A stretch of 11,669 nucleotides of DNA, taken from the NCBI GenBank assembly GCA_010092775.1, contig JAADYZ010000300.1:1-11669 (forward strand), given 5' to 3'. Source of the DNA: Chloroflexota bacterium (GTDB lineage Bacteria > Chloroflexota > Anaerolineae > Aggregatilineales > UBA3940). The notes beneath the pieces were generated by a model that worked only from the letters and a program-made list of their open reading frames with translations, was not told the DNA's origin and did no database searches. A program made the position numbers and the translations under genes. This document shows, one piece after another, positions 1 to 6,596 of the stretch. The stretch's first letter is position 1; the number at the start of each line of letters is the position of its first letter.

Positions 1-459
1 AAAATCTTCGAGGTATTGCTGGGTGGTTTTGGCAGGACGCGCAAAGATCACGTCGAGGTCGCCCTGGGTGACTTCGGCTTGCAGGCTGCGCACGCGCAGC
101 TTGTCTTGTAGGCGCCCGATTGGGGCAAAGGCGGCTTGTGCAGCCCGGAACAGGTCACGGCCTGGGTCAGCTACCGGGATGAAGCGTCCACCATAGCGCA
201 CCACCGCCCCAGGATAGAAGGCCCTCAGATCGAGCTGGTCATAGTCCAACACCCGTTTGGCCTCAGGGTAAGCCGTCAAAAAGACTTGAAAACCGCGATC
301 CAGCGTGAAACCATCCACAACATCGGTGCGCACACGCCCGCCAATGTCATCAGAGGCCTCCAGAACAAGCATGGAGATCCCTTCCTGGTGCAATACCCGC
401 GCGCAGGACAGACCGGCAAGGCCAGCGCCGACGATGATGACATCAGGAGTAGACGACAT
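1..459 (-). CDS. FAD-dependent amine-oxidase/phytoene-desaturase-like protein, 3' end cut by window
   Basis: Reading the reverse strand from ATG at 459-457 gives 153 codons open to the window edge, so only the N-terminal third or so of the protein is present. Residues 7-23 form a Rossmann beta-alpha-beta with the dinucleotide-binding motif GAGLAG (11-16) and an acidic residue at Glu34 for the FAD ribose. The GGRVRT motif at 40-45 follows, as in monoamine oxidase, protoporphyrinogen oxidase and phytoene-desaturase flavoproteins. The stretch DRGFQVFLTAYPEA (54-67) recalls the cyanobacterial/plant desaturase-like amine oxidases usually annotated only as NAD(P)/FAD-dependent oxidoreductase. The substrate is unknown. 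A GAAAGGA element lies about 12 nt upstream of the ATG. The gene diverges from the paralogue pair at 636 and may or may not be linked functionally to the minus-strand cluster at 1877-7466. The family is confident; the exact function is not. Confidence 0.9.
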   Translation of the reverse strand, partial: MSSTPDVIIVGAGLAGLSCARVLHQEGISMLVLEASDDIGGRVRTDVVDGFTLDRGFQVFLTAYPEAKRVLDYDQLDLRAFYPGAVVRYGGRFIPVADPGRDLFRAAQAAFAPIGRLQDKLRVRSLQAEVTQGDLDVIFARPAKTTQQYLEDF

Positions 460-499
460 CGAAAACCAATCCTTTCAAGTGGATCGTGTGAGATGAGCG

Positions 500-513
500 C
501 GAACGACCGTTCG
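500..513. repeat. Perfect 6-2-6 inverted repeat in the leader of gene 1
   Basis: CGAACG-AC-CGTTCG is a perfect palindrome with a 2-nt centre, lying between the proposed start site and the ATG of the FAD oxidoreductase gene. It could be an operator. A 6-bp-arm palindrome is common by chance, so position is its only support. Confidence 0.25.
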
Positions 514-545
514 AGAGAGCGTTGATCATCGAAAACTGTGTCCCT

Positions 546-554
546 AGTATAGCA
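546..554 (-). promoter_or_regulatory. Putative extended -10 promoter for the FAD oxidoreductase gene
   Basis: The minus strand reads TGC TATACT, an extended -10 element (TGn plus a 5/6 match to TATAAT). No good -35 lies at normal spacing, which is typical of extended -10 promoters. Transcription would start near 539, giving a leader of about 80 nt before ATG 459. The leader contains the palindrome at 500-513. Confidence 0.4.
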
Positions 555-561
555 CAAGCAG

Positions 562-590
562 TTGACAGCGGGGCCTCAATCTCGCATACT
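562..590 (+). promoter_or_regulatory. Sigma70-type promoter for the paralogue pair
   Basis: The -35 box TTGACA (562-567, a perfect match) and the -10 box CATACT (585-590, 4/6) are separated by exactly 17 nt. The start site would be near 597, about 40 nt before ATG 636. A second, weaker pairing lies just upstream: TTGATC at 522-527, 17 nt, then TAGTAT at 545-550. Confidence 0.55.
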
Positions 591-635
591 GATCGACACG
601 ATCCAAGTACATTCGGCAGGAGAACAGGAGTCTCG

Positions 636-1241
636 ATGGGCTTGAGCGGGATCATTACCGTGATTGTCGGGGTGCCGATGCTGATCATCGGCGTGATCAG
701 CTACCGGCGCTGGTACGAACGCAACGGTGAGCTGGTCAAGGTTTGGCAAGCTGTAGCCCAGGCTCACCATTTACGCTTTGCTGGCAAGCGACCGCGCTGG
801 TCACGCAGGTTGCAGGGCAGTGTGAGCGGCCTGCCCATCACCATCGTGGGCCAGAAACCGGGCTTTGGCAGCGAGTGGGTGGAGATCAGTGTCGTGGTCC
901 AACCTCACAGCGATCATCGATTGCAGGTTCTGGCCAGTTCGTCGGCACTGCTGCGCCGCCTGCTGCCCGGTGATGACCTTCCCAGTAGCGGCGACACAGC
1001 CTTGGATCAGCAGTTTATTGTCCGTAGTGTCCCCGAAAACCTTGGTGCCGCGCTGCTGCGCCAGAATTCCGACCTGCGAAGCTGGTTACTACATGCGACG
1101 ATCCGCTACCGGCAGGTCAGCCTTGGATTGCGCAATTCTCTGTTGACCTACCGGCAGCGCGGCACCATCGAGTCAGAAGACGACTTGCGCCAACTGATCA
1201 GCCTGCTGACCCAATTCGCCCTTCACATCGCACGAGGTTGA
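636..1241 (+). CDS. Single-pass membrane-anchored protein, paralogue A (unknown function)
   Basis: The frame is open from a TTG at 522, but ATG 636 is preferred. It has AGGAG (626-630) 5 nt upstream and gives a protein starting directly with a membrane segment, whereas the upstream extension contains the promoter. The product is 201 aa. Residues 2-22 are strongly hydrophobic, followed by positive residues (RRWYER), consistent with an N-terminal anchor or uncleaved signal. The rest is a soluble domain. The family is not recognised. GDTALDQQFIVR (119-130) resembles a motif of GD, spaced Asp and FxVR that I associate with DUF3137-like membrane-anchored proteins, a weak link. It aligns colinearly with the next gene: Trp37, RRLQG 57-61, PITI 67-70, EW 80-81, SDLRSWL 145-151 and TYRQRG 171-176. 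The two genes are separated by 3 nt and are surely co-transcribed. Confidence 0.8.
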   Translation: MGLSGIITVIVGVPMLIIGVISYRRWYERNGELVKVWQAVAQAHHLRFAGKRPRWSRRLQGSVSGLPITIVGQKPGFGSEWVEISVVVQPHSDHRLQVLASSSALLRRLLPGDDLPSSGDTALDQQFIVRSVPENLGAALLRQNSDLRSWLLHATIRYRQVSLGLRNSLLTYRQRGTIESEDDLRQLISLLTQFALHIARG

Positions 1242-1244
1242 CCG

Positions 1245-1874
1245 GTGCTGCGCCTACTTCTTATCGCTCTGCTGCTGGCTCTGTTCCTGCTGCCGATCGG
1301 CTATTTTGCCATGTCAGTGATGGCCCGGTGGTCCGGTTACATCGGGCAAACAGTCGAGGCCTGGCAGCACTACGCTGAACAATCTGGGCTGCACTACCAT
1401 GCGCTGCTACCCCATCTGGCCCGCCGCCTGGAGGGCGAATTTGACGGGCGTTCGATCACACTGCGAGGATCACGCCTGGGGCGCAGCGCCGAGTGGACGG
1501 AAGTCCGCATTAACTTGAAGCGGGCCAGCGAGGTCAGCCTGGCTCTCGTGGCGGATCGCCTTCCGCTGCCGCGGCCACGCCGACATGAGCGCGTTATGAC
1601 TGGTGACCCCGACTTCGATGCAGCCTACCATCTTTCAGGCGGGCCAGTGTCGCGGGTCAATCGGCTGCTGCGTGCCCAGCCCGACTTGCAGTCCTACCTC
1701 ATGCAGGGCTTTGGACCCACCTACAGCCTCGAACATCCGGCGCGCTTATCGATTAATGGCGATCAATTGCGCTATCGTCATCGCGGCTGGGTGACCAGTG
1801 CTGAGGAACTGGCCTCCCTGGTCCGCTTGCTCAATGCGCTGGCTGAAGCCGCCGAGCAGCACCCCATTGACTAA
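1245..1874 (+). CDS. Single-pass membrane-anchored protein, paralogue B (unknown function)
   Basis: The start is GTG at 1245, 3 nt after the previous stop, with GAGG (1234-1237) 7 nt upstream. The product is 209 aa. Residues 2-26 are a leucine-rich membrane segment followed by a soluble domain of about 180 residues. It is a diverged copy of the preceding protein, matching at Trp40, RRLEG 60-64, SITL 70-73, EW 83-84, GDPDFD 120-125, LLRAQPDLQSYL 141-152, RYRHRG 176-181 and the C-terminal EELASLVRLLNALA helix (187-200). The alignment runs end to end with few gaps, so the pair arose by tandem duplication and may form a heterodimer. No catalytic motif is visible. The TAA stop ends 2 nt before the stop of the convergent ligase gene. 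Confidence 0.82.
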   Translation: MLRLLLIALLLALFLLPIGYFAMSVMARWSGYIGQTVEAWQHYAEQSGLHYHALLPHLARRLEGEFDGRSITLRGSRLGRSAEWTEVRINLKRASEVSLALVADRLPLPRPRRHERVMTGDPDFDAAYHLSGGPVSRVNRLLRAQPDLQSYLMQGFGPTYSLEHPARLSINGDQLRYRHRGWVTSAEELASLVRLLNALAEAAEQHPID

Positions 1875-1876
1875 AG

Positions 1877-3643
1877 CTAACCCTCCGGTCGAAACTGAAC
1901 GCTCTTGTGTTCTGCAAAGCGGTCGCGCAGCTTGAGCCGCTGGTACTTCCCCGTTGAAGTCACCGGGATGTCTGTACCGAATACGACTACTTTGGGGCTC
2001 TTCTCGAAGGTCATGCGCTCGCGGCAGTAGGCCAGAATCTCCTCGGGTTTGACCTCGACTCCCTCCTCCAACACCACGTATGCGCCGACTTCCTCGCCGT
2101 AGCTGTCATTCTCAAAGCCGATCGCCAGGCCAGTATGGATGCCGGGGATCTCTAACAGTACTTCTTCAATGTCAAAGGGTGAGAACTTCACGCCGCCCCG
2201 GTTGATGAGTTCTTTGATGCGACCGGTGATGAAGAAGAAGGGCCTGTCTTGATCATCCGTCAGGTAGAAGCCCTCATCGCCAGAGCGGAACCAGCCAAAC
2301 TTGAAGGTCTCATCATTTACATCGGGCCGCAGGAAATAGTACTTCATGATGTTATGCCCACGGATGCAGATTTCACCGCGTTCCCCGGGGCCAAGTTGGG
2401 TTCCGCTGCCGGTGGCGTCGAAGATGGCCATCTCATTGGGGTGGATCGGCACGCCAATCGAGGGGTAGTTGTGCGCACTCATCCACTCGCGATGTGTCTC
2501 CCAGTCGAGGTCGGGCGGCAAGAAGCAGGAATAGCAGGTCGACTCGCTCAATCCATAGCCGTGCACGATCTTCATCTTGAAGCGTTCCTCAAAGGTGGTT
2601 GCCAATCCAACCGCCAGCGTGCCTGCTCCACAGATGAAATGCCGGAAGGCGCCCAAGTCTTCCGCGCTGACGCCCTCACCCCAGATACTGCGCCCTTCCG
2701 CCGCGGCTTTGTCGGCGTATTCCAGGCTGAATTGCAGCAGCGTGGGGACCACGCTCACGATCTGGACCTGCTCCTTGGCGATCCGCTCCCAAAAATGCGA
2801 CGACGAGTAGCGGAAGTTCAGCACCGTGCTGCCCCCGACCAACAGCGGGGTCACCAGCGTGACAATAATGCCGTTAACGTGATGAATGGGCAGCACACAC
2901 ATCATGCGCTGGTCCGCCGTTATGCCATGCCATTCCGCAATGCCCAGTGCGTCGACCAGCATGTTGTACTGCATCAGCACGACGCCCTTTGGCGCGCCGG
3001 TGGTTCCGCTGGTGTAAACGAGCAGCGCTTCGTCATCCAGCCTAACCTGCTCAGGCGCTTCCCAGGCATCCCGCTGCTTTTCGATCTCTGTCTGAAAATG
3101 GGGATAAGCCGCAGACGGGTCGCCACCAACCTGCACAATCTGGCGAACGTTGTCGACGGGTTCGAGGTGTTCGTCCTCACCTGCCACAATCTGTGCCGCC
3201 CGCGCCAGGTAGTCAAAGCGCACTAGCAAGACGACCGATTGACTGTTCCGCAAAATGAAATTGATTCGCTGATCGTCCTCAGCGATGTTCTGTGGGGCAA
3301 CCACCGCACCCAGCTTCCAACAGGCAAAGCTGATGATGACGAGATCGCTGTGATTGTAACCGATCGTTGCCACGCGATCGCCACGTCCGACGCCCAGTTC
3401 CTTGCTAAGGTAGTTTGCGCTTTTGTTGACCGCTCGATTCAGCTCCGAGTAGCTGACTTCCTCGCGGTTTCCGGCCTCGTCATAGTGGATCAAAAAAGTC
3501 TTGTGAGCGTATTCTGCCGCCCGTCGGTCGAGTAGATCTCCGAAGTGAGGCAGGTCGATCAGGCGGTCTTCTGGTGGTCGGCCGTTGACGGTTCGCGCCT
3601 GATGAATCTTTTCCAGCGTCTCTGGGCTAGGGTGGCTCGTCAT
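1877..3643 (-). CDS. AMP-forming acyl-CoA synthetase/ligase (ANL superfamily)
   Basis: A carboxylic acid would be activated to an acyl-adenylate and then a CoA thioester. The frame is open from 3811, but ATG 3643 is preferred because GAGGAGA (3651-3657) sits 7 nt upstream and the extension would run through the promoter. The product is 588 aa, normal for the family. All core motifs are present: the P-loop YTSGTTGAPKG (210-220), YGLSEST (363-369), the WFRSGDEG hinge region (451-458), FITGRIKELINRGG (471-484), and the C-terminal STGKYQR with the likely catalytic Lys566. The enzyme therefore looks active. Substrate class cannot be read safely; general resemblance is to medium/long-chain fatty-acid or carnitine-type CoA ligases. 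It is the last gene of the minus-strand cluster, 95 nt after the flavin-reductase fusion, and has its own -10 box. Confidence 0.93.
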   Translation of the reverse strand: MTSHPSPETLEKIHQARTVNGRPPEDRLIDLPHFGDLLDRRAAEYAHKTFLIHYDEAGNREEVSYSELNRAVNKSANYLSKELGVGRGDRVATIGYNHSDLVIISFACWKLGAVVAPQNIAEDDQRINFILRNSQSVVLLVRFDYLARAAQIVAGEDEHLEPVDNVRQIVQVGGDPSAAYPHFQTEIEKQRDAWEAPEQVRLDDEALLVYTSGTTGAPKGVVLMQYNMLVDALGIAEWHGITADQRMMCVLPIHHVNGIIVTLVTPLLVGGSTVLNFRYSSSHFWERIAKEQVQIVSVVPTLLQFSLEYADKAAAEGRSIWGEGVSAEDLGAFRHFICGAGTLAVGLATTFEERFKMKIVHGYGLSESTCYSCFLPPDLDWETHREWMSAHNYPSIGVPIHPNEMAIFDATGSGTQLGPGERGEICIRGHNIMKYYFLRPDVNDETFKFGWFRSGDEGFYLTDDQDRPFFFITGRIKELINRGGVKFSPFDIEEVLLEIPGIHTGLAIGFENDSYGEEVGAYVVLEEGVEVKPEEILAYCRERMTFEKSPKVVVFGTDIPVTSTGKYQRLKLRDRFAEHKSVQFRPEG

Positions 3644-3649
3644 GTGGGG

Positions 3650-3687
3650 ATCTCCTCTGGGGTCGGGGTTGTGTTTGCTGAGGAGAT
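3650..3687 (-). promoter_or_regulatory. Inverted repeat that would pair with the ligase ribosome binding site
   Basis: The plus strand has ATCTCCTC at 3650-3657 and GAGGAGAT at 3680-3687, perfect 8-bp complements separated by 22 nt. In minus-strand RNA the 3' arm GAGGAGAU is the ligase ribosome binding site and the 5' arm is an anti-Shine-Dalgarno sequence. The 5' arm lies between the local -10 box and its expected start, so only RNA reading through from upstream genes would contain both arms. Confidence 0.4.
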
Positions 3688-3691
3688 TATA
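3686..3691 (-). promoter_or_regulatory. -10 box of a putative ligase promoter
   Basis: The minus strand carries a perfect TATAAT (3691-3686). The expected start is near 3679, giving a leader of about 36 nt before ATG 3643. The best -35 candidates at 16-18 nt spacing are poor (TCTTCA at 3715-3710 matches 3/6), so an activator may be needed. The box lies in the only sizeable gap (95 nt) of the minus-strand cluster. Confidence 0.45.
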
Positions 3692-3738
3692 GCGAATCCA
3701 ATTGAGGCCTGAAGAGGGGTTTGAACAGGTGGTTTGAT

Positions 3739-4983
3739 CTACATCTGCTTGTGGAGCCGCCCTGGCATCTGCCGTTGAAGAGCGTAGCTCATCTGCCGGG
3801 CAATACCGCACACCTCTCCAATCTCGATCCCGGTGACGACCCCCGATTGGTTCATGAGATAGGCGCTGTCTTCCAGCGCGGGGCGATTTGCCAGCCCGCC
3901 GACGGTCGTGACAAAGGCCCTGACATCCTCTTCGAGCGCGGTTTGCACATTGGCTAGGCCCAGGCCAAAGCGATCATCCAGTTGAAGGATGATCGGACTT
4001 GGGCCAGCCCATGAAGTCAACACCGATAGGTATCGACGGAGCCAGGCAGGCGTGATGCTGCCCCCCAGGTCGCTCACGGTGATTTCATCAACCTGTGCCT
4101 CCAACAGCCGATCCATTTTGTTCTTCAGGTCTTCCAGGCTGCTGTTTGGGGACGGGATGATTTGCCCGTTGACGCGCATCCCGAGTGCCTTTGCCTGTGC
4201 CGCCAACCCAACCTGGTCCGGCGCAGACGGTGCAATCTCGACGATTGTGGCACCAAACTCTGCTGCGGCATCGATCGCTGCTACGTCATCAACGGCCAGG
4301 GCATAGTCTATGCCTTCAATCAGCGGTAGGGCGTCCAACATAGCCTGCTGTCGATCCATCATATCGCTGAATGCGGGGGCACGAAAACGGTTGACACCCG
4401 CTTCGGCCAGGTCTTCCACCCACTTCACGCGCTGCTCCACAGTGGCATCCGACAGGGTTAAGACTGATCCCTCGATCAGTTGCACCCGGCTGGGAGGCAG
4501 TGTTGCGACACGACCCCAGCGCCGCCCATAATAGAGCAACGGCTGCCCGGGTCGCTTGACTTCGCCGTCTACGATCCGACCCACGTAGATCGTATGATCT
4601 TCACCATCGTAGGCGTGGCTCACCTCACAGTCGAGCCACACCAGGACATTCGCCAGGATGGGTGACCCAGTCGCGGCTGTATAGTGCTCGAAGGGCTCGA
4701 ATCGATCCTCGATTTCCTGACGCATCCCTGCGAAAACCTTAGCCTCTTCGAGTTGTTCTGCCCCCAGAATATTCACCGCAAATACGCCGCTCTCAGCGAT
4801 GGCGCGGTGCGAATCCAGGCGGGTCGCAACGCTGACGAGCACCTGAGGGGGCTCTATGCTGACGCTCGTCGTTGATGTCGCGGTCAGCCCAAAGCGTGTG
4901 CCGTCATGCAATGTGGTGACAATGGTCACCCCAGCGGCGAGTTGAGCCATTGCATTCTTGAAAGTCTGTTCATCGATCTGCAT
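3739..4983 (-). CDS. Flavin reductase domain fused to a degenerate HMG-CoA-lyase-like TIM barrel
   Basis: The product is 414 aa. Residues 1-160 match the flavin-reductase (HpaC-like, FMN-binding split barrel) family: GVTIVTT (18-24), FGLTATSTTSVSIEPP (31-46), FAVNIL (68-73), HTIYVGRI (130-137) and PLLYYGRRWG (148-157). Residues 165-414 align with 3-hydroxy-3-methylglutaryl-CoA lyase along its whole barrel, for example DLAEAGVNRFRAPAF (191-205), EITVSDLGG (300-308) and FGLGLANVQTAL (339-350). The lyase active site is lost. The metal-binding HCHD motif reads QLDD (334-337), the RDG motif is absent, and the loop with the catalytic Cys and Asn is shortened to GLANRPA (363-369). Asp305 remains. 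The barrel is probably non-catalytic or changed in activity. ATG 4983 was chosen over GTG 5040 because it fits the usual flavin-reductase N-terminus and lies 8 nt after the SDR stop, suggesting translational coupling. Confidence 0.88.
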   Translation of the reverse strand: MQIDEQTFKNAMAQLAAGVTIVTTLHDGTRFGLTATSTTSVSIEPPQVLVSVATRLDSHRAIAESGVFAVNILGAEQLEEAKVFAGMRQEIEDRFEPFEHYTAATGSPILANVLVWLDCEVSHAYDGEDHTIYVGRIVDGEVKRPGQPLLYYGRRWGRVATLPPSRVQLIEGSVLTLSDATVEQRVKWVEDLAEAGVNRFRAPAFSDMMDRQQAMLDALPLIEGIDYALAVDDVAAIDAAAEFGATIVEIAPSAPDQVGLAAQAKALGMRVNGQIIPSPNSSLEDLKNKMDRLLEAQVDEITVSDLGGSITPAWLRRYLSVLTSWAGPSPIILQLDDRFGLGLANVQTALEEDVRAFVTTVGGLANRPALEDSAYLMNQSGVVTGIEIGEVCGIARQMSYALQRQMPGRLHKQM

Positions 4984-4991
4984 TGGGTCGC

Positions 4992-5786
4992 TCAATCGAT
5001 TAGGTTGCGTTTTACGAATGGGGACGATAGAAAGCGCCACAGTACTTTGTGAGTAGGCATCCAGTTGATAACCGACCCGTGCCCATCATCCTGCAGAATC
5101 TGATCAATCAACCACGGCGCAACGGTGTCTACCCGGTCTGCCAGCACATTGAAGATGCGCTTGGTGCGTTCAACTCGGTCAGGCGGAGCGGCTTCTAAAG
5201 AAAGCGCGAGCATTTCGGTTGTGACCATTCCGGGCCGCAAGGTCCCGACGCGCACCGGCGTATCCGCAGTCTCTCGGATCAGCGCTGACGTCAGATACCG
5301 GATGCCATACTTGGTTGTGCCGTAGACAGCGGTGCGCGGCACTTGGGTGCCATCACTCCCCATGCCCTCCATGTTGTAGATGCGGCCACCGCCCTGATCC
5401 AGCATTTTGCGAACGGCCACTGTCGAGCCGAATAACAACCCCCGCAGATTAATGTCGATTGTCGCGCTGAGCTGCGCGGGTGCCTGTGCCCAGATCGTCT
5501 CTGCTGGGTAGCTGACTGCGGCATTGTTAATCCAGTAGTCCACCCGACCGAAGCGCTCGACTGCGCAACGCCACAGCCGTTCTACGGCTGCATGTTCGCT
5601 GATATCAGCGGCCTGGCCTGCCACATGGTCCGGGCCGCAGCGCTCGACCAATTCCGCCACCGCCGCTGCGACGCTGTCCTCGCCACGCCCGTTGATGACG
5701 ACATTGTGACCGCGCTCCAGCGCCGCCAAAGCCATACCTTTGCCGATACCGCGTGTACTGCCCGTAATCACGAATGTTTGTGCCAT
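4992..5786 (-). CDS. Short-chain dehydrogenase/reductase, chlorophyll(ide) b reductase (NYC1/NOL)-like
   Basis: The product is a 264-aa classical SDR that should reduce or oxidise a carbonyl/alcohol with NAD(P)H. The cofactor motif TGSTRGIG is at 8-15, with Asn-Asn-Ala at 87-89, Asn113 and the active-site Tyr155-x3-Lys159 (YGTTK). An Arg at 34 (NGR) suggests NADP. The central and C-terminal parts resemble plant NYC1/NOL chlorophyll b reductases as I recall them: RIYNMEGMGSDG (135-146), TAVYGTTKYGIR (152-163), RPGMVTTEML (184-193), FNVLADRVDTVA (212-223) and a conserved C-terminal tail. As in those enzymes, the usual catalytic Ser position appears to be Gly (near 141), with Ser144 close by. 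The substrate in this organism is unknown and need not be chlorophyll. It lies 13 nt after the previous stop and 8 nt before the flavin-reductase fusion. Confidence 0.9.
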   Translation of the reverse strand: MAQTFVITGSTRGIGKGMALAALERGHNVVINGRGEDSVAAAVAELVERCGPDHVAGQAADISEHAAVERLWRCAVERFGRVDYWINNAAVSYPAETIWAQAPAQLSATIDINLRGLLFGSTVAVRKMLDQGGGRIYNMEGMGSDGTQVPRTAVYGTTKYGIRYLTSALIRETADTPVRVGTLRPGMVTTEMLALSLEAAPPDRVERTKRIFNVLADRVDTVAPWLIDQILQDDGHGSVINWMPTHKVLWRFLSSPFVKRNLID

Positions 5787-5799
5787 GGGTCTCGCTCAT

Positions 5800-6582
5800 C
5801 TACTGCGGGCTGAGGACAGCCAGATCAATGCTAACCAGCCTTTGGCGCTCAGACCATCGCCGGATGCTGACGAGTCGCTCCGCTTCCGTGTCCAGCACCT
5901 CGGTCATCTGCAGGGTAGTGCTGGGGTTGAGAAAGGCTTCAACAATCAGTATGGGCCCAATTGCGCGGCCCGTTCCGCTGGTCGTGCCAGAGACCAGCAG
6001 CGTGGGGGCCCAGGTTTCCAGTTCGATGTGCAGCAGCCGCGTGTCGTCCTGCCAATCGACGTAGCTCAAACCACTGTACTCGCGGGTCAGGCTGAATTTA
6101 GCCACCTGCTCACCGCTTGGGGCGAGCCGCTGTACCGATCCTGTCCAATGCTCTGCTACAGAGCCACCCCAGCCAGGGCCGCCGTCACGGCCTGCTTCAG
6201 TGCTGTAGGCGATTGGTTGGCCTGCGATCTGCCATTCGCTGTAGCCAACAGTCCCTGCGCCAGGGAAGGCGACGTATTCGCAGCGCTGGGTAAGCCCTAA
6301 GCGTGGCTGCCAGACGTGGGTCTGATGAATTAAGATGCTCTCGCGCAGGTTGCCCTCGGAGAATCGACTGGTGCCGATCAAGTCAGGCCCTTCGAAATCG
6401 AAGCCTCGGTCACGCTCAGACATCAAATAGTGCTGACGGCCGGTCAGGGCTTGTAATGGGTTGTCGCTGCCGTCAACGACGTTATCCACAGCAACTTCGA
6501 TCTGGCCAGGGTCAACGCGGCGCGAGACACCCATTGTGGTCAGGGTGCCAGCAAAGCTGCCATCGGGATGGTATACGTTCAC
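5800..6582 (-). CDS. Unrecognised soluble protein, probably beta-rich (260 aa)
   Basis: The start is GTG 6582, with AAGGG (6593-6589) 6 nt upstream and 14 nt after the previous stop. The product is 260 aa with no signal peptide and no membrane segment. It has many Trp, Tyr and Gly residues in alternating hydrophobic stretches, such as QRCEYVAFPGAGTVGYSEW (99-117), REYSGLSYVDW (167-177) and LLHIELETWAPTLLVSG (183-199). This pattern suggests a beta-barrel or beta-sandwich. I do not recognise the family. A lipocalin/calycin-type barrel, as found for some proteins acting on hydrophobic pigments or lipids, is a guess from composition only. Tight spacing with the membrane protein upstream and the SDR downstream shows operon membership, so it probably serves the same pathway, perhaps binding a hydrophobic intermediate. 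Confidence 0.78.
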   Translation of the reverse strand: MNVYHPDGSFAGTLTTMGVSRRVDPGQIEVAVDNVVDGSDNPLQALTGRQHYLMSERDRGFDFEGPDLIGTSRFSEGNLRESILIHQTHVWQPRLGLTQRCEYVAFPGAGTVGYSEWQIAGQPIAYSTEAGRDGGPGWGGSVAEHWTGSVQRLAPSGEQVAKFSLTREYSGLSYVDWQDDTRLLHIELETWAPTLLVSGTTSGTGRAIGPILIVEAFLNPSTTLQMTEVLDTEAERLVSIRRWSERQRLVSIDLAVLSPQ

Positions 6583-6596
6583 AAGAAACCCTTGTT

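Noticed and set aside
2249..3226. Long open frame of 325 codons on the plus strand, antisense to the acyl-CoA ligase
   Set aside because: It lies entirely inside a gene with all ANL motifs on the other strand, starts without a ribosome binding site, and its translation has no recognisable domain. High GC coding regions often leave such open shadows.
3644..3811. N-terminal extension of the ligase to the upstream in-frame start
   Set aside because: The extension would overlap the 3' end of the flavin-reductase fusion and run through the -10 box; ATG 3643 has a strong ribosome binding site at correct spacing.
4915..4930. GGTGAC-AATG-GTCACC hairpin that could look like a regulatory element
   Set aside because: It lies inside the flavin-reductase coding sequence, encoding part of the conserved VTIVTT strand, has no U-tract, and a 6-bp stem is expected by chance.
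5740..6300. 186-codon plus-strand frame across the SDR/orphan gene junction
   Set aside because: It crosses two well-supported minus-strand genes and their short intergenic gap; no ribosome binding site or domain supports it.
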